Source: Nostoc sp. 106C
GTDB taxonomy: Bacteria; Cyanobacteriota; Cyanobacteriia; Cyanobacteriales; Nostocaceae
Assembly (NCBI RefSeq): GCF_002154725.1
Contig: NZ_MTAW01000127.1
Span: 62,001-126,000 of the forward strand
DNA: 64,000 nt
Direction: 5' to 3'
The notes under the pieces are model-generated. The model ran no database searches, was not told where the DNA came from, and was given only the letters and a program-made list of their open reading frames with translations. Made by a program: the position numbers and the translations under genes. Below, piece after piece: positions 29,129 to 39,281 of this stretch (position 1 is the first letter of the stretch; the number at the start of each line of letters is the position of its first letter).

Positions 29129-30268
29129 TCAATTCATTACTTTTTGATACAGAGTGTCCCTTTGTTGATAAGGTCTTCCTAAAGAAATGATCGCCTTTTG
29201 TAAGGTTTCTACTTCCATTGATGTACCGCCCAAGGCTCCTGCCATTGTGGTAATGTGTTCCTCCATCAATGTGCCACCAATATCGTTGCAACCCCAAACT
29301 AAAGCCTCTTTAGCACCAGTCAGCCCCAGCTTTACCCAACTCGGCTGATGATTGGGAATCCAATTTCCTAAGTAAATCCGCGCCACAGCAGTCAGTATTA
29401 GGCTATCAGTTAAAATTGGTTGATCGCGCCCCACTCGACGACGTAAAGCTTTAGGTGCTTCTTGTCCAACAAAAGGTAATAAAATAAACTCAGTAATTCT
29501 TGCTGAATAGCCGCGGTTAATGGCAGTTTGTTGGAGCGATCGCAATTTTTCTAAATGTCTTATTTGTTGTTCTGGACTTTCGATATGCCCTGAGAGCATA
29601 GTGCTAGTGGTGTATAAGCCTAATTGATGTGCTGTACTAACAATTTCTAGCCAAGTAGCTGTGTCAATCTTCTCCGGACACAGTACCCGCCGTACCTGAT
29701 CATCCAACACCTCAGCTGCTGTTCCTGGCATTGAACCTACACCAGCATCCCCCAAAGCCGCAATCACATCAGCATAATTCAGTCCATCAGCTCTGGCGAT
29801 AAATTGCACTTCCTGAGGAGAAAAAGCGTGCAAATGTAGCTGGGGAAATTCCTGTTTGATGGTTTCCACCAACTTGAGATAATAAGGCAAAGATTTACCG
29901 TTGACCTTAGCTTGTGGGTTTAATCCCCCTTGCATACAGATTTCCGTTGCGCCCCGTAGCACTCCATCTGTAGCTTTCTCCAAAATTTGTGCCCAATCTA
30001 ACCAGTAAGCACCATCATCACCATCATCACGCCGGAAAGCACAAAAACTACAGTGCTGCTCACAAATATTAGTAAAGTTAATATTGCGGTTAACTACGTA
30101 GGTGACTGTATCACTGGCTTGAATGCGGCGGAGTTTATCAGCTGTGCTTTGAATGGCAGCGATCGCCTCTAGGTCTGTTTGTTTTAACAATACCACTCCC
30201 TCTGCAGGAGATATATCATATCCCATTAGGGCACGGTCGAGAATAGCGTCAACAGTTTTAATAACCAC
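29129..30268 (-). CDS. cofH: FO synthase subunit 2 (CofH), radical SAM
   Basis: A 379-aa radical SAM enzyme. The cluster-binding motif is CEQHCSFC (Cys69, Cys73, Cys76), followed by the [13 protein letters not shown] segment and [20 protein letters not shown]. CofH joins tyrosine to the ribityl-uracil precursor; together with CofG it makes 7,8-didemethyl-8-hydroxy-5-deazariboflavin (FO). In cyanobacteria FO serves as the antenna chromophore of DNA photolyase. The start is a GTG at 30268; the next ATG would remove the first 14 residues, which match the family. cofG is not in the window. It lies 105 bp upstream of psb27 on the same strand, without evident functional relation. Confidence 0.9.
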   Translation of the reverse strand: MVIKTVDAILDRALMGYDISPAEGVVLLKQTDLEAIAAIQSTADKLRRIQASDTVTYVVNRNINFTNICEQHCSFCAFRRDDGDDGAYWLDWAQILEKATDGVLRGATEICMQGGLNPQAKVNGKSLPYYLKLVETIKQEFPQLHLHAFSPQEVQFIARADGLNYADVIAALGDAGVGSMPGTAAEVLDDQVRRVLCPEKIDTATWLEIVSTAHQLGLYTTSTMLSGHIESPEQQIRHLEKLRSLQQTAINRGYSARITEFILLPFVGQEAPKALRRRVGRDQPILTDSLILTAVARIYLGNWIPNHQPSWVKLGLTGAKEALVWGCNDIGGTLMEEHITTMAGALGGTSMEVETLQKAIISLGRPYQQRDTLYQKVMN

Positions 30269-30893
30269 AGTTCATCAAACAAAACCACATTTCTCATTTT
30301 GGCAATAAATTAGCTGATGCGTGTCACAGGTGAAAGGAATATCTATAGTATCTATTCCGGGTGTGACTTCCTCAAAATTTTCTATAAATGAGAATACCAA
30401 AAAATATCAAACCAAATAATTTGAATAGAAATTTTTTGTAAAATAAAATTGCTATTTTTATTTTTAAATATATTATTTTGGAATCTTTTTTTGTTTTAAG
30501 TAATAAAGATAAAATTTTATGGTTGTAGGTTATTAATTAAACTTTTATATTTCAAGTTAATTGAAAATATTCAGATCCAACCAGATAAACAATCTATAAA
30601 AGTATTATTAATCCAGAAAATATTGTATAATACTCAAATGCTACGATTAATAAGTAACATAACATAAAGCCGCTGTGAATTAATCTGCACTCTTATCGCA
30701 CCTGTTTAGCAGTATAGCCAATGTCCATCAACCTAAAGTGTAAAATTATATTTTTAGGCTGAGACAAGTTTATATAAAATGTTAATCAACATCAATAAAT
30801 AGCATAAAAAGTAGTGTAGGTTATATTAAAATCCAGTTAATTAGCAAGATAATTGTTCATTAATATACTCTTTTACTATTTGGATTCTGCTGA
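30269..30893. other. 625-bp AT-rich intergenic region
   Basis: This spacer between two divergent genes is strongly AT-rich. It should carry both promoters, but no site stands out, and no open frame, palindrome or RNA gene was recognised. Confidence 0.5.
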
Positions 30894-32168
30894 ATGACTC
30901 ACAGCCAAACCAATTCACTATTATCAGTCCCAACTGGTAAATTACAAATATCGGAATTGCCTCCTAAAATTGCAGATACTAATGGAGAAGCTATGCTTCT
31001 TTCTCTAGTAATTCCAACTTACAAAGAGCATGACAATATCAAGAATGTGGTTAAGGTATTGAGCCAGTTGTTGGATGAGTCTATTCCAGGACAGTATGAA
31101 CTGATTGTGGTAGATGATGATAGTCCAGATCGAACTTGGGAAGTAGCACAATCCCTGACAGAGAAATACCCACAATTGCAGGTAATGCGACGCCAACAGG
31201 AACGGGGGCTATCTTCGGCGGTGATTCGTGGATGGCAAGTAGCAAGAGGAAGTATTTTAGGTGTGATTGATGGAGATCTACAGCATCCACCAGAAGTGTT
31301 GACACAATTGTTGGCTGAGATTGAACAGGGTGCGGATTTGGCAGTAGGTAGTCGTCATGTAGAAGGCGGCGGTGTTAGTAGTTGGAGTATTATCAGACGG
31401 TTATTGTCTCGTGGCGCTCAGGTTTTGGGATTGATTATCTTACCAGGAGTACTGGGAAGAGTTTCTGATCCCATGAGTGGTTATTTTATGGTGCGTCGAA
31501 ATGCGATCGCAGCAGCAACACTCAATCCAGTAGGATACAAAATTCTCCTAGAAGTCATTGGGCGAGGAAGAGTTCGTGAAATTGCTGAAGTAGGCTATGT
31601 GTTCTGCGAACGCAAAGAAGGCGAAAGCAAAGTGACATGGAAGCAATATGTCGATTATTTACGCCACTTACTACGGTTGCGCCTTTCCACAGGACGTTTA
31701 GAACGGGTTAGCCAAGCTACAGGAAAGTTAGAACAATTGAGTCAAAACATTGGTTTCCCTATTGGTCGATTTCTCCGCTTTGGATTGGTGGGACTCAGTG
31801 GGGTATTTGTAGATATGACAATACTTTACTTGCTCAGCGACCCTACAACTCTAGCTTTACCTTTGACTCGCAGCAAAATCATTGCCGGTGAAATTGCAAT
31901 TTTCAACAATTTTTTGTGGAATGACGCTTGGACTTTTGCTGATGTCTCCATGAAGCAGCAAGAATGGCGTCAACGTTTGAAGCGCTTTTTCAAATTCAAT
32001 TTAATTTGCTTAGCCGGATTGATATTAAATGTGCTGATTTTGAATCTCGTATTTAATTTTCTTATTCCCAACCGCTACATCGCCAACATAATCGCGATCG
32101 CAATTGCTACTATCTGGAATTTCTGGGTGAACTTGAAACTTAGCTGGCGGGTAACTGATGTTAAATAG
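30894..32168 (+). CDS. GT2 polyprenyl-phosphate glycosyltransferase fused to GtrA-like membrane domain
   Basis: A 424-aa two-domain protein. Residues about 35-275 are a family 2 glycosyltransferase of the dolichol-phosphate mannose synthase type, with VIPTYKEHDNI, IVVDDDSPDRT, the metal-binding VIDGDLQHPP (about 124) and DPMSGYFMVRR. Residues about 285-420 hold four membrane helices of the GtrA/DPMS family (FLRFGLVGLSGVFVDMTILY, GEIAIFNNFLWNDAWTFAD). Such fusions make a lipid-linked sugar and probably help move it across the membrane for cell-envelope glycan synthesis. The sugar is unknown. It stands alone. Confidence 0.88.
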   Translation: MTHSQTNSLLSVPTGKLQISELPPKIADTNGEAMLLSLVIPTYKEHDNIKNVVKVLSQLLDESIPGQYELIVVDDDSPDRTWEVAQSLTEKYPQLQVMRRQQERGLSSAVIRGWQVARGSILGVIDGDLQHPPEVLTQLLAEIEQGADLAVGSRHVEGGGVSSWSIIRRLLSRGAQVLGLIILPGVLGRVSDPMSGYFMVRRNAIAAATLNPVGYKILLEVIGRGRVREIAEVGYVFCERKEGESKVTWKQYVDYLRHLLRLRLSTGRLERVSQATGKLEQLSQNIGFPIGRFLRFGLVGLSGVFVDMTILYLLSDPTTLALPLTRSKIIAGEIAIFNNFLWNDAWTFADVSMKQQEWRQRLKRFFKFNLICLAGLILNVLILNLVFNFLIPNRYIANIIAIAIATIWNFWVNLKLSWRVTDVK

Positions 32169-32195
32169 TCAACTATCAGAATTTATGGTTTCTTG

Positions 32196-32801
32196 CTACT
32201 TTGTATAACTTTCCGGTAAACCCACTGGTGACAAACCAGCGATCGCCCGTAAGTTTTGGCAACGAATCAACTCGGTAAAATTTAAACCAGAACGTCCCTC
32301 AATCTTGGCTATTTCTTCAATTGCTGATAACAAATGCTCGGCGGCTTCAGCTTCTGAGTAACCCCGGCGTTGTGCAATGCGAATTGCGGCTGCATCAGCA
32401 TTTAATTCTAATTCTGGAGATTTATTAGTACGCCAGATCCGAAAGCTGGCGAGCGCGCTTAATCCTACTGCGATCGCTATACCCACCACATCTGACTGTG
32501 TTGATTCTATGACTCCACCCAACAACCCTATCAGTACTACACCTTGATAAACGTCGGGTTTGAACCACCTCACCCCCGTCAACCAGCTAACCGTTTGCAA
32601 CAGCAGTAAATCTCGTTGTGGTTTTGTCAAACGAAACCATAAATCGAAATTAATATATATTGGTCGCTCTTGATTCCAAGGAAGTGGAAAGAAACTGTCA
32701 ATTACCTTTGCCTGTTCGGGTTTGCTGACGATTTTTGTCATCATACGCCCCGAAGCAGGCATAACATCTAGCAAACGGCGAATTTCAACGTTTGGCTCCA
32801 T
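32196..32801 (-). CDS. DUF3318 domain protein
   Basis: A 201-aa cyanobacteria-specific protein that I recognise as DUF3318. Residues about 1-80 are soluble (RRLLDVMPASGRMMTKIVSK), a hydrophobic pair of helices follows (about 84-120, VVLIGLLGGVIEST and VVGIAIAVGLSALASF), then a helical tail with LNADAAAIRIAQRRGYSEAE. Function is unknown. It ends 27 bp from the convergent glycosyltransferase gene. Confidence 0.8.
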   Translation of the reverse strand: MEPNVEIRRLLDVMPASGRMMTKIVSKPEQAKVIDSFFPLPWNQERPIYINFDLWFRLTKPQRDLLLLQTVSWLTGVRWFKPDVYQGVVLIGLLGGVIESTQSDVVGIAIAVGLSALASFRIWRTNKSPELELNADAAAIRIAQRRGYSEAEAAEHLLSAIEEIAKIEGRSGLNFTELIRCQNLRAIAGLSPVGLPESYTK

Positions 32802-33056
32802 AAATTTAATGATTAGCCATTATATGCATCGTACCTAATTCTGCAAAGAATTAACTTTTCGTGCTAACCTTTGATTTGTAATAACTTTTTACAAAAGTTA
32901 CCTCGGCAAATTATTATTTGTCAAAGGCACAGACCAAAGCATCAACAAGCTAATTGAGTAGTGTATAGTGTAGCGGGATTATATGGTACCCGATTGCATA
33001 GAAGTTCAAAACTTTGACGTTTTGAATAACCATTTAAGAATTTAAATTTTAATTAC

Positions 33057-33317
33057 ATGGACGCTTTTGCTCCCACACCGCCTGAATGGACAAATAAGGC
33101 AATTCATGCTTATCAGTTTTGCTGTCCTAACTGCAATTCAAGTAGCCGAGAAGCCATAGAAGTTTGGATGAATCGGCGATCGCCTGTGATGACAGAAGAC
33201 CATCGCCGCAAATGGCAGGAGTTCTACAATTGTCACTGTGGTTGTGCATGGTGGGCTTGGAGTAGCGATCGCCCACCAATAGATCTGTCTAATCAACGTG
33301 ATGTTAAGCCCACATAG
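33057..33317 (+). CDS. small Cys-rich, probably zinc-binding protein
   Basis: An 86-aa protein with FCCPNC (Cys22, 23, 26) and YNCHCGC (Cys59, 61, 63), which together look like a zinc ribbon, and several Trp residues (CAWWAW). I believe it is a conserved cyanobacterial hypothetical protein, but no function is known. The ATG at 33057 has no clear ribosome-binding site. It shares a bidirectional terminator with the convergent porin gene. Confidence 0.65.
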   Translation: MDAFAPTPPEWTNKAIHAYQFCCPNCNSSSREAIEVWMNRRSPVMTEDHRRKWQEFYNCHCGCAWWAWSSDRPPIDLSNQRDVKPT

Positions 33318-33343
33318 CTATAGGTATTATTAACCACATAAAA

Positions 33344-33363
33344 AACCCGCCTCTTGGCGGGTT
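33344..33363. terminator. bidirectional intrinsic terminator
   Basis: A perfect stem AACCCGCC/GGCGGGTT with a TCTT loop. On the minus strand it is followed by six T residues and fits the end of the porin gene, 61 bp past its stop. On the plus strand it is followed by AAGTTTTAG and can also serve the small Cys-rich gene. Confidence 0.9.
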
Positions 33364-33424
33364 AAGTTTTAGTTACTCAAAGGTTAGTAGAGCTAATTGC
33401 ATGACTACTAACCTACAACCAACT

Positions 33425-35170
33425 TTAGAAAGTAAAGGTGGTACGGAGAGTACCTACGTAAATCGTGTCATTTCTGTCGTTATGCTCGGGATTGAAGATC
33501 ACCAACAAAGCTGGGGTGACAGAAATATTATCACTTAGCTGCATTCTGTACTGACCCTCTAGGTGATAAGAAGTCCCTGCATCTTTTTGCTCTACGCCGT
33601 TAGCCGCCCTAACGTCACTACTTGTCACTTTAGGTGGTTGACCAAATATAAAACCAAGTACATTTCCCTTTCTGCCAAAGTCTTGGAGAGCAGCGGTAAC
33701 ACCCCAATAGAAAAGGTCTGCATTATTACCAGGGTTGACAGTGTAGCTAGTCAAAGGTGCTCCACCAGCAGGGTTAGCAACAGTTGATGTAACAGCCGTA
33801 CTGTTCGCCGCTTCGGCGTTACTATAACCTACCCAACCAGAAAAAGTTAACTGAGAACTAGGTTTGAAGACAGCTTCAAAACCGTAGTGGTTAGCGGAAG
33901 TAGGAACATTACCAAAGGGTGTACTTGCCAAGTTACTACCTGTAGCTTCAAACAGGTTTACACCACCAAGATTATTTTGAAACGATCGGACGTAGGTCAA
34001 TCCCAAATTAAGTGTCTTGCTGGGTTGGAAAGCTATCTGAGCCAAGGCTGCGTAGTTACCGTCTGTTAAACCTGCGCTCTCAGCTGGATTACTAGCTGTA
34101 TTATTCCGACCACCAGCTAAATAACCTACAGACGCACTTAAAGCTCCACTAGGATTAAAGGTTACAGTCGCACCCGCACCACCTTGTCCTTGTCTGTAAA
34201 TTGGGCTGAACCGACCATAACGGGAAATAGCCCCCCTAGCGCTGCTAGCAAAAACAGGGTTGAAGCTGTTGGTGTTTTCCCAAAACTCACCATTGTTAGC
34301 ATCAACCTTAACGCGTAAAGCATCGCTCAAGTTAAAGGCATAGTTGATTTTATCTATGGCAACGCTATTGGGATTAGTATCAAATCCGTCATATGCTAGA
34401 CGGGTCATGTTGGTACCGGTGGAAGCAGCACCATAAATAGCGTTACCGTTATTGAAAACATTCCCTGCTTGCAAACGGACTTGCAATTGATCTTTACCAG
34501 TGAAGCTGCTGAGCAAGTTCAGACGAACTCGGTCATTAAAGGTTATGTTACTGTCTAAATTTCTTCCTGTAACCCTTCCTGTTGGATCGTTGATCAGCGT
34601 CCGGGAGCCAATGGCTTGATCGCCGCCAAAGGAATCAGATGCGCTAAAAATCGCTTCACCAACCAACTTAGTAGTAGTAGAGAACTGATTGGCTTCTAGT
34701 TCCGCAGTACGGGCTTCTAAAGCATCCACACGACCGCGCAAAGTAGCTAATTCAGCCGCAAATTCTTCTTGTAAACGCTGTAAGGTAGCTAGGTCTTGTT
34801 TCGTTACCAAGTCACTGGTAGCTGTCGCAATTAACTCGTTAACTCTATCCAAACAAGCATTCAAACCAGCAGCGAATTCATAACGCGTTAACGCACGGTT
34901 ACCACGATAAGTACCGTTGGGATAACCTGCAATACAGCCATAGCGCTCAACCAAGGATTGTAAAGCCTGAAATGCCCAGTCTGTGGGCTGTACATCCGAA
35001 AATTGTGAAACGGATGTAACCTGATCCATGCCGCTAGAGTCTTGCGACAACTGAGTAACAGGGGTTACCTGTTCGTTAGCTTCAGCAGCCAAGCTACTAT
35101 TCGCAGCCAAAAATGTAGTAGCAACAACAAGTGGACCGATCTTTATAAGATCCCAGAATACTTTTGTCAT
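33425..35170 (-). CDS. iron uptake porin (SLH domain, OprB family)
   Basis: A 581-aa outer-membrane protein. A signal peptide ends near SSLAA-EA. An SLH domain follows (about 60-110, SDVQPTDWAFQALQSLVERY, GCIAGYPNGTYRGNRALTRYE), then a short coiled coil (about 120-165, LQRLQEEFAAELATLRGRVD), then a C-terminal beta-barrel of the OprB type ending in Phe (LRTTFTF). This arrangement defines the major cyanobacterial porins; members carry inorganic ions including iron. I start at the ATG at 35170; the longer frame begins with GTG and adds only RKRT. A Crp/Fnr regulator lies upstream on the same strand, with an inverted repeat between them. Confidence 0.92.
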   Translation of the reverse strand: MTKVFWDLIKIGPLVVATTFLAANSSLAAEANEQVTPVTQLSQDSSGMDQVTSVSQFSDVQPTDWAFQALQSLVERYGCIAGYPNGTYRGNRALTRYEFAAGLNACLDRVNELIATATSDLVTKQDLATLQRLQEEFAAELATLRGRVDALEARTAELEANQFSTTTKLVGEAIFSASDSFGGDQAIGSRTLINDPTGRVTGRNLDSNITFNDRVRLNLLSSFTGKDQLQVRLQAGNVFNNGNAIYGAASTGTNMTRLAYDGFDTNPNSVAIDKINYAFNLSDALRVKVDANNGEFWENTNSFNPVFASSARGAISRYGRFSPIYRQGQGGAGATVTFNPSGALSASVGYLAGGRNNTASNPAESAGLTDGNYAALAQIAFQPSKTLNLGLTYVRSFQNNLGGVNLFEATGSNLASTPFGNVPTSANHYGFEAVFKPSSQLTFSGWVGYSNAEAANSTAVTSTVANPAGGAPLTSYTVNPGNNADLFYWGVTAALQDFGRKGNVLGFIFGQPPKVTSSDVRAANGVEQKDAGTSYHLEGQYRMQLSDNISVTPALLVIFNPEHNDRNDTIYVGTLRTTFTF

Positions 35171-35265
35171 TGTTCTTTTTCTCACTCACACCTAGCTAAT
35201 TCACTTTAATGCAAACTTCCCAAAAATTTTGAAATTGGGAAATCTACTTATTAAGTCACAATGAT

Positions 35266-35287
35266 ATTACCAAACTTAATTGGTAAT
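35266..35287. promoter_or_regulatory. inverted repeat ATTACCAA-N6-TTGGTAAT upstream of the porin
   Basis: A perfect 8-6-8 inverted repeat in the 146-bp gap between the Crp/Fnr regulator gene and the porin start. The dyad size fits a site for a dimeric helix-turn-helix regulator. There is no T-run on the minus strand, so a terminator is less likely. The regulator is unproven. Confidence 0.5.
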
Positions 35288-35316
35288 TCTTACAAGCAAA
35301 CCAAGATTATATTACC

Positions 35317-35925
35317 CTATTTTGCAATGAATTTATTAGGTAAGCGAAGAATCATCCGTCGTTTATTACGCAAAATTTGCCCTTCTTCTTCAAATTGCTG
35401 TAAAAGTCTTGTTATGGTTACTCTTGTCGTATTTAAAACTTCTGCTATTTCTTGATGAGTCACATTTAAGTCAAGCAGTATGCCATCTTCTACTTCCCGA
35501 CCAAATTTTTCACTTAACCATACTAAAAAATGCCACAAGCGTAGTGAAATTGGTTTACGATGTACTATACTTAGCAATTCCTCAGCTTGTTGAATGTGGG
35601 ACAATAAAGCGTCGATATCTTGATGCCAAAGCTGAGGCGGTATAACACTCACTTCCACGCTTGTTAAAGATTCAATTTGATAGGGTTTGATTTTAGATAA
35701 GGGATAGCCAATGATATCGCCAGGTCCCCAATAACCAAGAGTAATAAATGTTCCATCTTCACTCCAAGTTAAGGTACGAACGGCCCCCCGCTCAATTCGC
35801 CAAAGTACTTCACTCCGGAGTGGAATTACCTCTCTACGAGTAAATATCCTTTGAGGTAACTGTCCATTTACTATGAAATTATTTAATTTAGTAGAAGATT
35901 CTGCGATAGGGCTTGGGGAATACAT
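35317..35925 (-). CDS. Crp/Fnr family transcriptional regulator
   Basis: A 202-aa regulator with a short N-terminal cNMP-binding-like barrel (about 30-110, EVLWRIERGAVRTLTWSEDG, YWGPGDIIGYPLSK) and a C-terminal winged helix with NVTHQEIAEVLNTTRVTITR. The barrel lacks Fnr-type cysteines, so oxygen sensing by a cluster is unlikely; the effector is unknown. It lies directly upstream of the iron uptake porin in the same orientation. Control of that porin is a reasonable guess but not shown. Confidence 0.85.
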   Translation of the reverse strand: MYSPSPIAESSTKLNNFIVNGQLPQRIFTRREVIPLRSEVLWRIERGAVRTLTWSEDGTFITLGYWGPGDIIGYPLSKIKPYQIESLTSVEVSVIPPQLWHQDIDALLSHIQQAEELLSIVHRKPISLRLWHFLVWLSEKFGREVEDGILLDLNVTHQEIAEVLNTTRVTITRLLQQFEEEGQILRNKRRMILRLPNKFIAK

Positions 35926-37198
35926 TCAGATTATAGATTTTGATGGAGTAGAAATGTCTGAATAATCTAATCAATAATCAAATTTACTTTGACACTTGAT
36001 TAATAGATTACAATGTTTGGTGAAATTAATTCGGAAGTTTTTAGTATGGAAAGTTATAGGAATCCTGCTCAATAAAAATATTCAACAATAAAATAAATGA
36101 TCGCTGTTTTTGGTTAATTATTTATAGGAATTTAAAAATCTAAGACTAAGTATGATTTCATTTTTAATTATAAATCTATAAATCATTTGCATAAAAGATT
36201 AAAGTCATTGGAATATCTGATTCTGAATATAGACATTAGCTAATAGTAGCCCGCACATATGAGTCAATTTAAATTATTTAGTTTTGTTTAGAATTGAATT
36301 AGTAGCTTATTTTTGCGTTGACTAGGTTGATTTAATTAAAAGTTAACTAAAATCTTCATACTTAACTATGTTGGGTGAAGAAAATTTTTTTGTTTAGCGT
36401 AATTTAGCAAAGTTAAAAGGATTTACTGGCATTTTTAGCTAAAACTAAGTATTACTTTTGACAAAATTATTAAACTTTTTAGAATACAAATCTGTTATAT
36501 TCCATACATTTATCTACTTAAATAAATCTCAGATAAGTAGAACGGTGCAAATAAACTAAAGTATGTAACGAACAGTAAAGTTGCCTAAAAACCTCTTTTC
36601 TTCTGCCTTGTCATAACGACAATTTTTAACACCACCCTACTTAATATAAATAAGACTAAATATTTTTTAAGTGGAACCCCTGGTTCTTGTTTGTCTTTTA
36701 CTAATCCACATTTACTAGCTTGTGATCTTGCTTTGATTCTTTAAATCAGATGTACTTTTTTATACAAAATTTTATCAACTCAATATTGATCTCCTTGAAC
36801 TTTTTCCCTAAACATAAAGATATCCAAAAAGTGATACTTATCAGTTTGCTGCGCAAGAACTATCACTGTGTTATTTTGGCTTAACTTTAAATTTGAAAGT
36901 TTAAGAATAGGTAAGCTTTTAGTGAAATGTATGCGACTTCACTAATTTTTCATTTGATATTTTGCTTTTATAGTCGTTATTGTGCCAGTATCGTAAAAAG
37001 TTATAGTAATTGAAACTCTCAGTTATCAATGCTTTCAGCGATTATGATGCTTTAAGCAAGCTCTGTGAAATATTGAGTTAAAAAAGAAATACTGATGTTT
37101 TAGTATGTGCTGTTGTGACTAATAGGCAAGCAAAGCATACCTAAGGATTGGCTATTAACCAATTCCCAATTCCTTGTTTTAGGGTTTAGCAGTTTTAA
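35926..37198. other. 1.27-kb AT-rich region without recognisable genes
   Basis: No frame of 60 codons or more is open on either strand, and no tRNA, hairpin with T-run, or repeat unit stands out. It lies between the start of the Crp/Fnr regulator and the end of phoU. Its size is unusual for this otherwise tightly packed window. It may hold a non-coding RNA or a degraded gene that reading by eye cannot show. Confidence 0.5.
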
Positions 37199-37867
37199 TC
37201 AGGAACGTTGACCAGTAACAATATATGCTACTCGTTGACCAATGTTAGTAGCGTGATCTGCCATGCGTTCTAGGCAGCGAATTGCCAAAGCTAACAGAAC
37301 AATTGGTTCTACTACGCCAGGAACATCCTTTTGAAAAGCTAAAGTCTGATAGAGGCGTTCATACGCATTATCAACAACATCATCTAATCGCTTAACACTT
37401 CGCCCGCCAGCTTCATCCAAATCAGCTAAAGCTACTAAGCTAGTAGCTAACATAGCTTGAGCGTGATGGGACATAACTGCAATCTCTGGTAAAGACGTAT
37501 GAGGCGGGTAAGGAAAAATTTTAATGGCAATTTCAGCAAGATCTTCAGCGTAATCCCCAATCCGCTCTAAATCTCGCACTAGCTGCATAAAAGCACTCAA
37601 GCAACGTAAATCTTGTGGCGTAGTTACTTGCAGTGTCATGATTGCCGTACAGTCTGACTCGATTTGTCTATAAAAGCGATCAATTTTTTTATCTAATTGA
37701 GGAAGCTCCTCAGCTGCTGTTAGATTGCGGGAAAATAAAGCTTGGTGGCTAAGACGAAACGATTGTTCTACCAAAGCTCCCATGCGTAATACATCACGCT
37801 CTAAGCGCCTAATAGCGCGCGCCAACTGGGGTCCATCGGGATTGGGACTATAAAAGACAGCTTTCAC
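37199..37867 (-). CDS. phoU: phosphate signalling protein PhoU
   Basis: A 222-aa all-helical PhoU protein with the two repeated three-helix units: RRLERDVLRMGALVEQSFRL and DLERIGDYAEDLAEIAIKIF in the first, RLDDVVDNAYERLYQTLAFQ and CLERMADHATNIGQRVAYIV in the second. The E/DRxxD-type metal-binding motifs are both present. PhoU keeps the phosphate-starvation response off when phosphate is plentiful. The start is GTG at 37867; the next ATG would cut into the first helix. It is 29 bp after sphS, so sphR-sphS-phoU very likely form one operon. Confidence 0.93.
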   Translation of the reverse strand: MKAVFYSPNPDGPQLARAIRRLERDVLRMGALVEQSFRLSHQALFSRNLTAAEELPQLDKKIDRFYRQIESDCTAIMTLQVTTPQDLRCLSAFMQLVRDLERIGDYAEDLAEIAIKIFPYPPHTSLPEIAVMSHHAQAMLATSLVALADLDEAGGRSVKRLDDVVDNAYERLYQTLAFQKDVPGVVEPIVLLALAIRCLERMADHATNIGQRVAYIVTGQRS

Positions 37868-37896
37868 ACTTGTATTCTCAAACGTGAAGATATTTT

Positions 37897-39228
37897 TTAA
37901 CTATAGTCTTGGCTTGAAGTATTTGCCATCACTTCCGGAAGTTGCACTTGTATCCATGCTCCACCAGTTTCGGGGTGATTCATGGCTTTGATTAAACCAC
38001 CGTGGGCGAGAACAATTTGCTTAACTATTGCCAAACCTAAACCACTACCTACAATTGTAGTTGTGGAATTACTCTCTTGTAGTGAATCTCGCGTTCGTGC
38101 TTTATCTCCTCTGTAAAAACGCTCAAAAACATGGGGTAAATCTGTTTCTGAAAATCCAACTCCGGAATCAACGATATTAATTTCCAGCAAAGCAGAAGTA
38201 GGATTGCTTTTATGGGTATCTTTTACCGATAAGATTTTGGCTTGGACTTGAATAGTTGTACAAGGAGGACTGTATTTAATACTGTTGTCTAGCAAGTTGA
38301 GAAAAACTTGGTACATCCGGGAGCGATCTGCTTTAATCCAGAAAGATTCTGGTCCAGAATAGTTAAGATTGAGATGCTGCCTTTGTGCCAATGGTTCTAA
38401 AGTTTCCCAAACAGATGCAATTAGCGATCGCACTTCCATTGCTTCAGGATGCAGTTGAATGCTTGGGTCTGTTTCCATTTGAGTAAGGTCCAACCAACCT
38501 TGTACCAAATTAATCAAGCGATCAACTTCTTGCATGAGGCGGTTAACCCAACGATTTAAAGGTGGTTCTAAACGGTTTTGTAAAGTTTCTACAACCAAAC
38601 GAATCGAAGTCAGTGGTGTTCTAAGTTCATGTGCTAAATCCGAAAAAGAACGATCTCTGACTTGATTCATATCTAGCAGGGGTTGGCGATTTTCTAAAAA
38701 TACTCCTACTTGCCCGTTATGTAAGGGAAAGCTAGATGCTCGTATAGCTAGAGATTTTGTTTCTAACATTGCTGTTGCATTCTCACAAGAAGGGTGAAAC
38801 ACCCACTCTTTCACTCGTGGTTGTTGGCAATCGCGAGTTTGCTCAATTAAACGGTCAAGTTCATAAGAACGCACTAATTCCAGTAACAACCGCACTTGTC
38901 CTGGTTGCCATCTCTCCAGATACAATATCTCCCGAGCTTGCTGGTTACACCACAACAGTTGATTTTCTTCATCCACCTGCAAATATCCCAATGGTGCAAC
39001 ATCTAGCAGTTGTTGGTAGGTTTCCAGCGACTGTTGTAAATCCTGCCGTTGCTGCTTCACCAATGCTATTTCCTGCCGTAAATGAGGAATCAGCGGCAGT
39101 ATTACCTTGGAAGAGTGAGAATTTAAAGGTTTGAGTACTCGCTCCAAGTAGCGGTCTAGTTGAACCTGTTGCCAAATCCAAAACCCAACGCCTACTGCTA
39201 AACCCAAACAAAATCCCAATAAGAGCAT
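37897..39228 (-). CDS. sphS: phosphate-sensing histidine kinase SphS
   Basis: A 443-aa PhoR-like sensor kinase. An N-terminal membrane helix (about 2-20), a linker coiled coil and a PAS-like domain (about 70-190, DVAPLGYLQVDEENQLLWCN) come first. Then the phosphoacceptor His in FSDLAHELRTPLTSIRLVVE, and the ATPase domain with NLLDNSIKYS, DSGVGFSETDLPHVFERFYR and GSGLGLAIVKQI. In Synechocystis and Nostoc, SphS phosphorylates SphR when phosphate is low. It starts 53 bp after sphR and is followed by phoU. Confidence 0.92.
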   Translation of the reverse strand: MLLLGFCLGLAVGVGFWIWQQVQLDRYLERVLKPLNSHSSKVILPLIPHLRQEIALVKQQRQDLQQSLETYQQLLDVAPLGYLQVDEENQLLWCNQQAREILYLERWQPGQVRLLLELVRSYELDRLIEQTRDCQQPRVKEWVFHPSCENATAMLETKSLAIRASSFPLHNGQVGVFLENRQPLLDMNQVRDRSFSDLAHELRTPLTSIRLVVETLQNRLEPPLNRWVNRLMQEVDRLINLVQGWLDLTQMETDPSIQLHPEAMEVRSLIASVWETLEPLAQRQHLNLNYSGPESFWIKADRSRMYQVFLNLLDNSIKYSPPCTTIQVQAKILSVKDTHKSNPTSALLEINIVDSGVGFSETDLPHVFERFYRGDKARTRDSLQESNSTTTIVGSGLGLAIVKQIVLAHGGLIKAMNHPETGGAWIQVQLPEVMANTSSQDYS

Positions 39229-39281
39229 TTAAGTCATTAGTTTTTTGATAACAAGTAAAAACTAACAACTATCCTAAGCAA

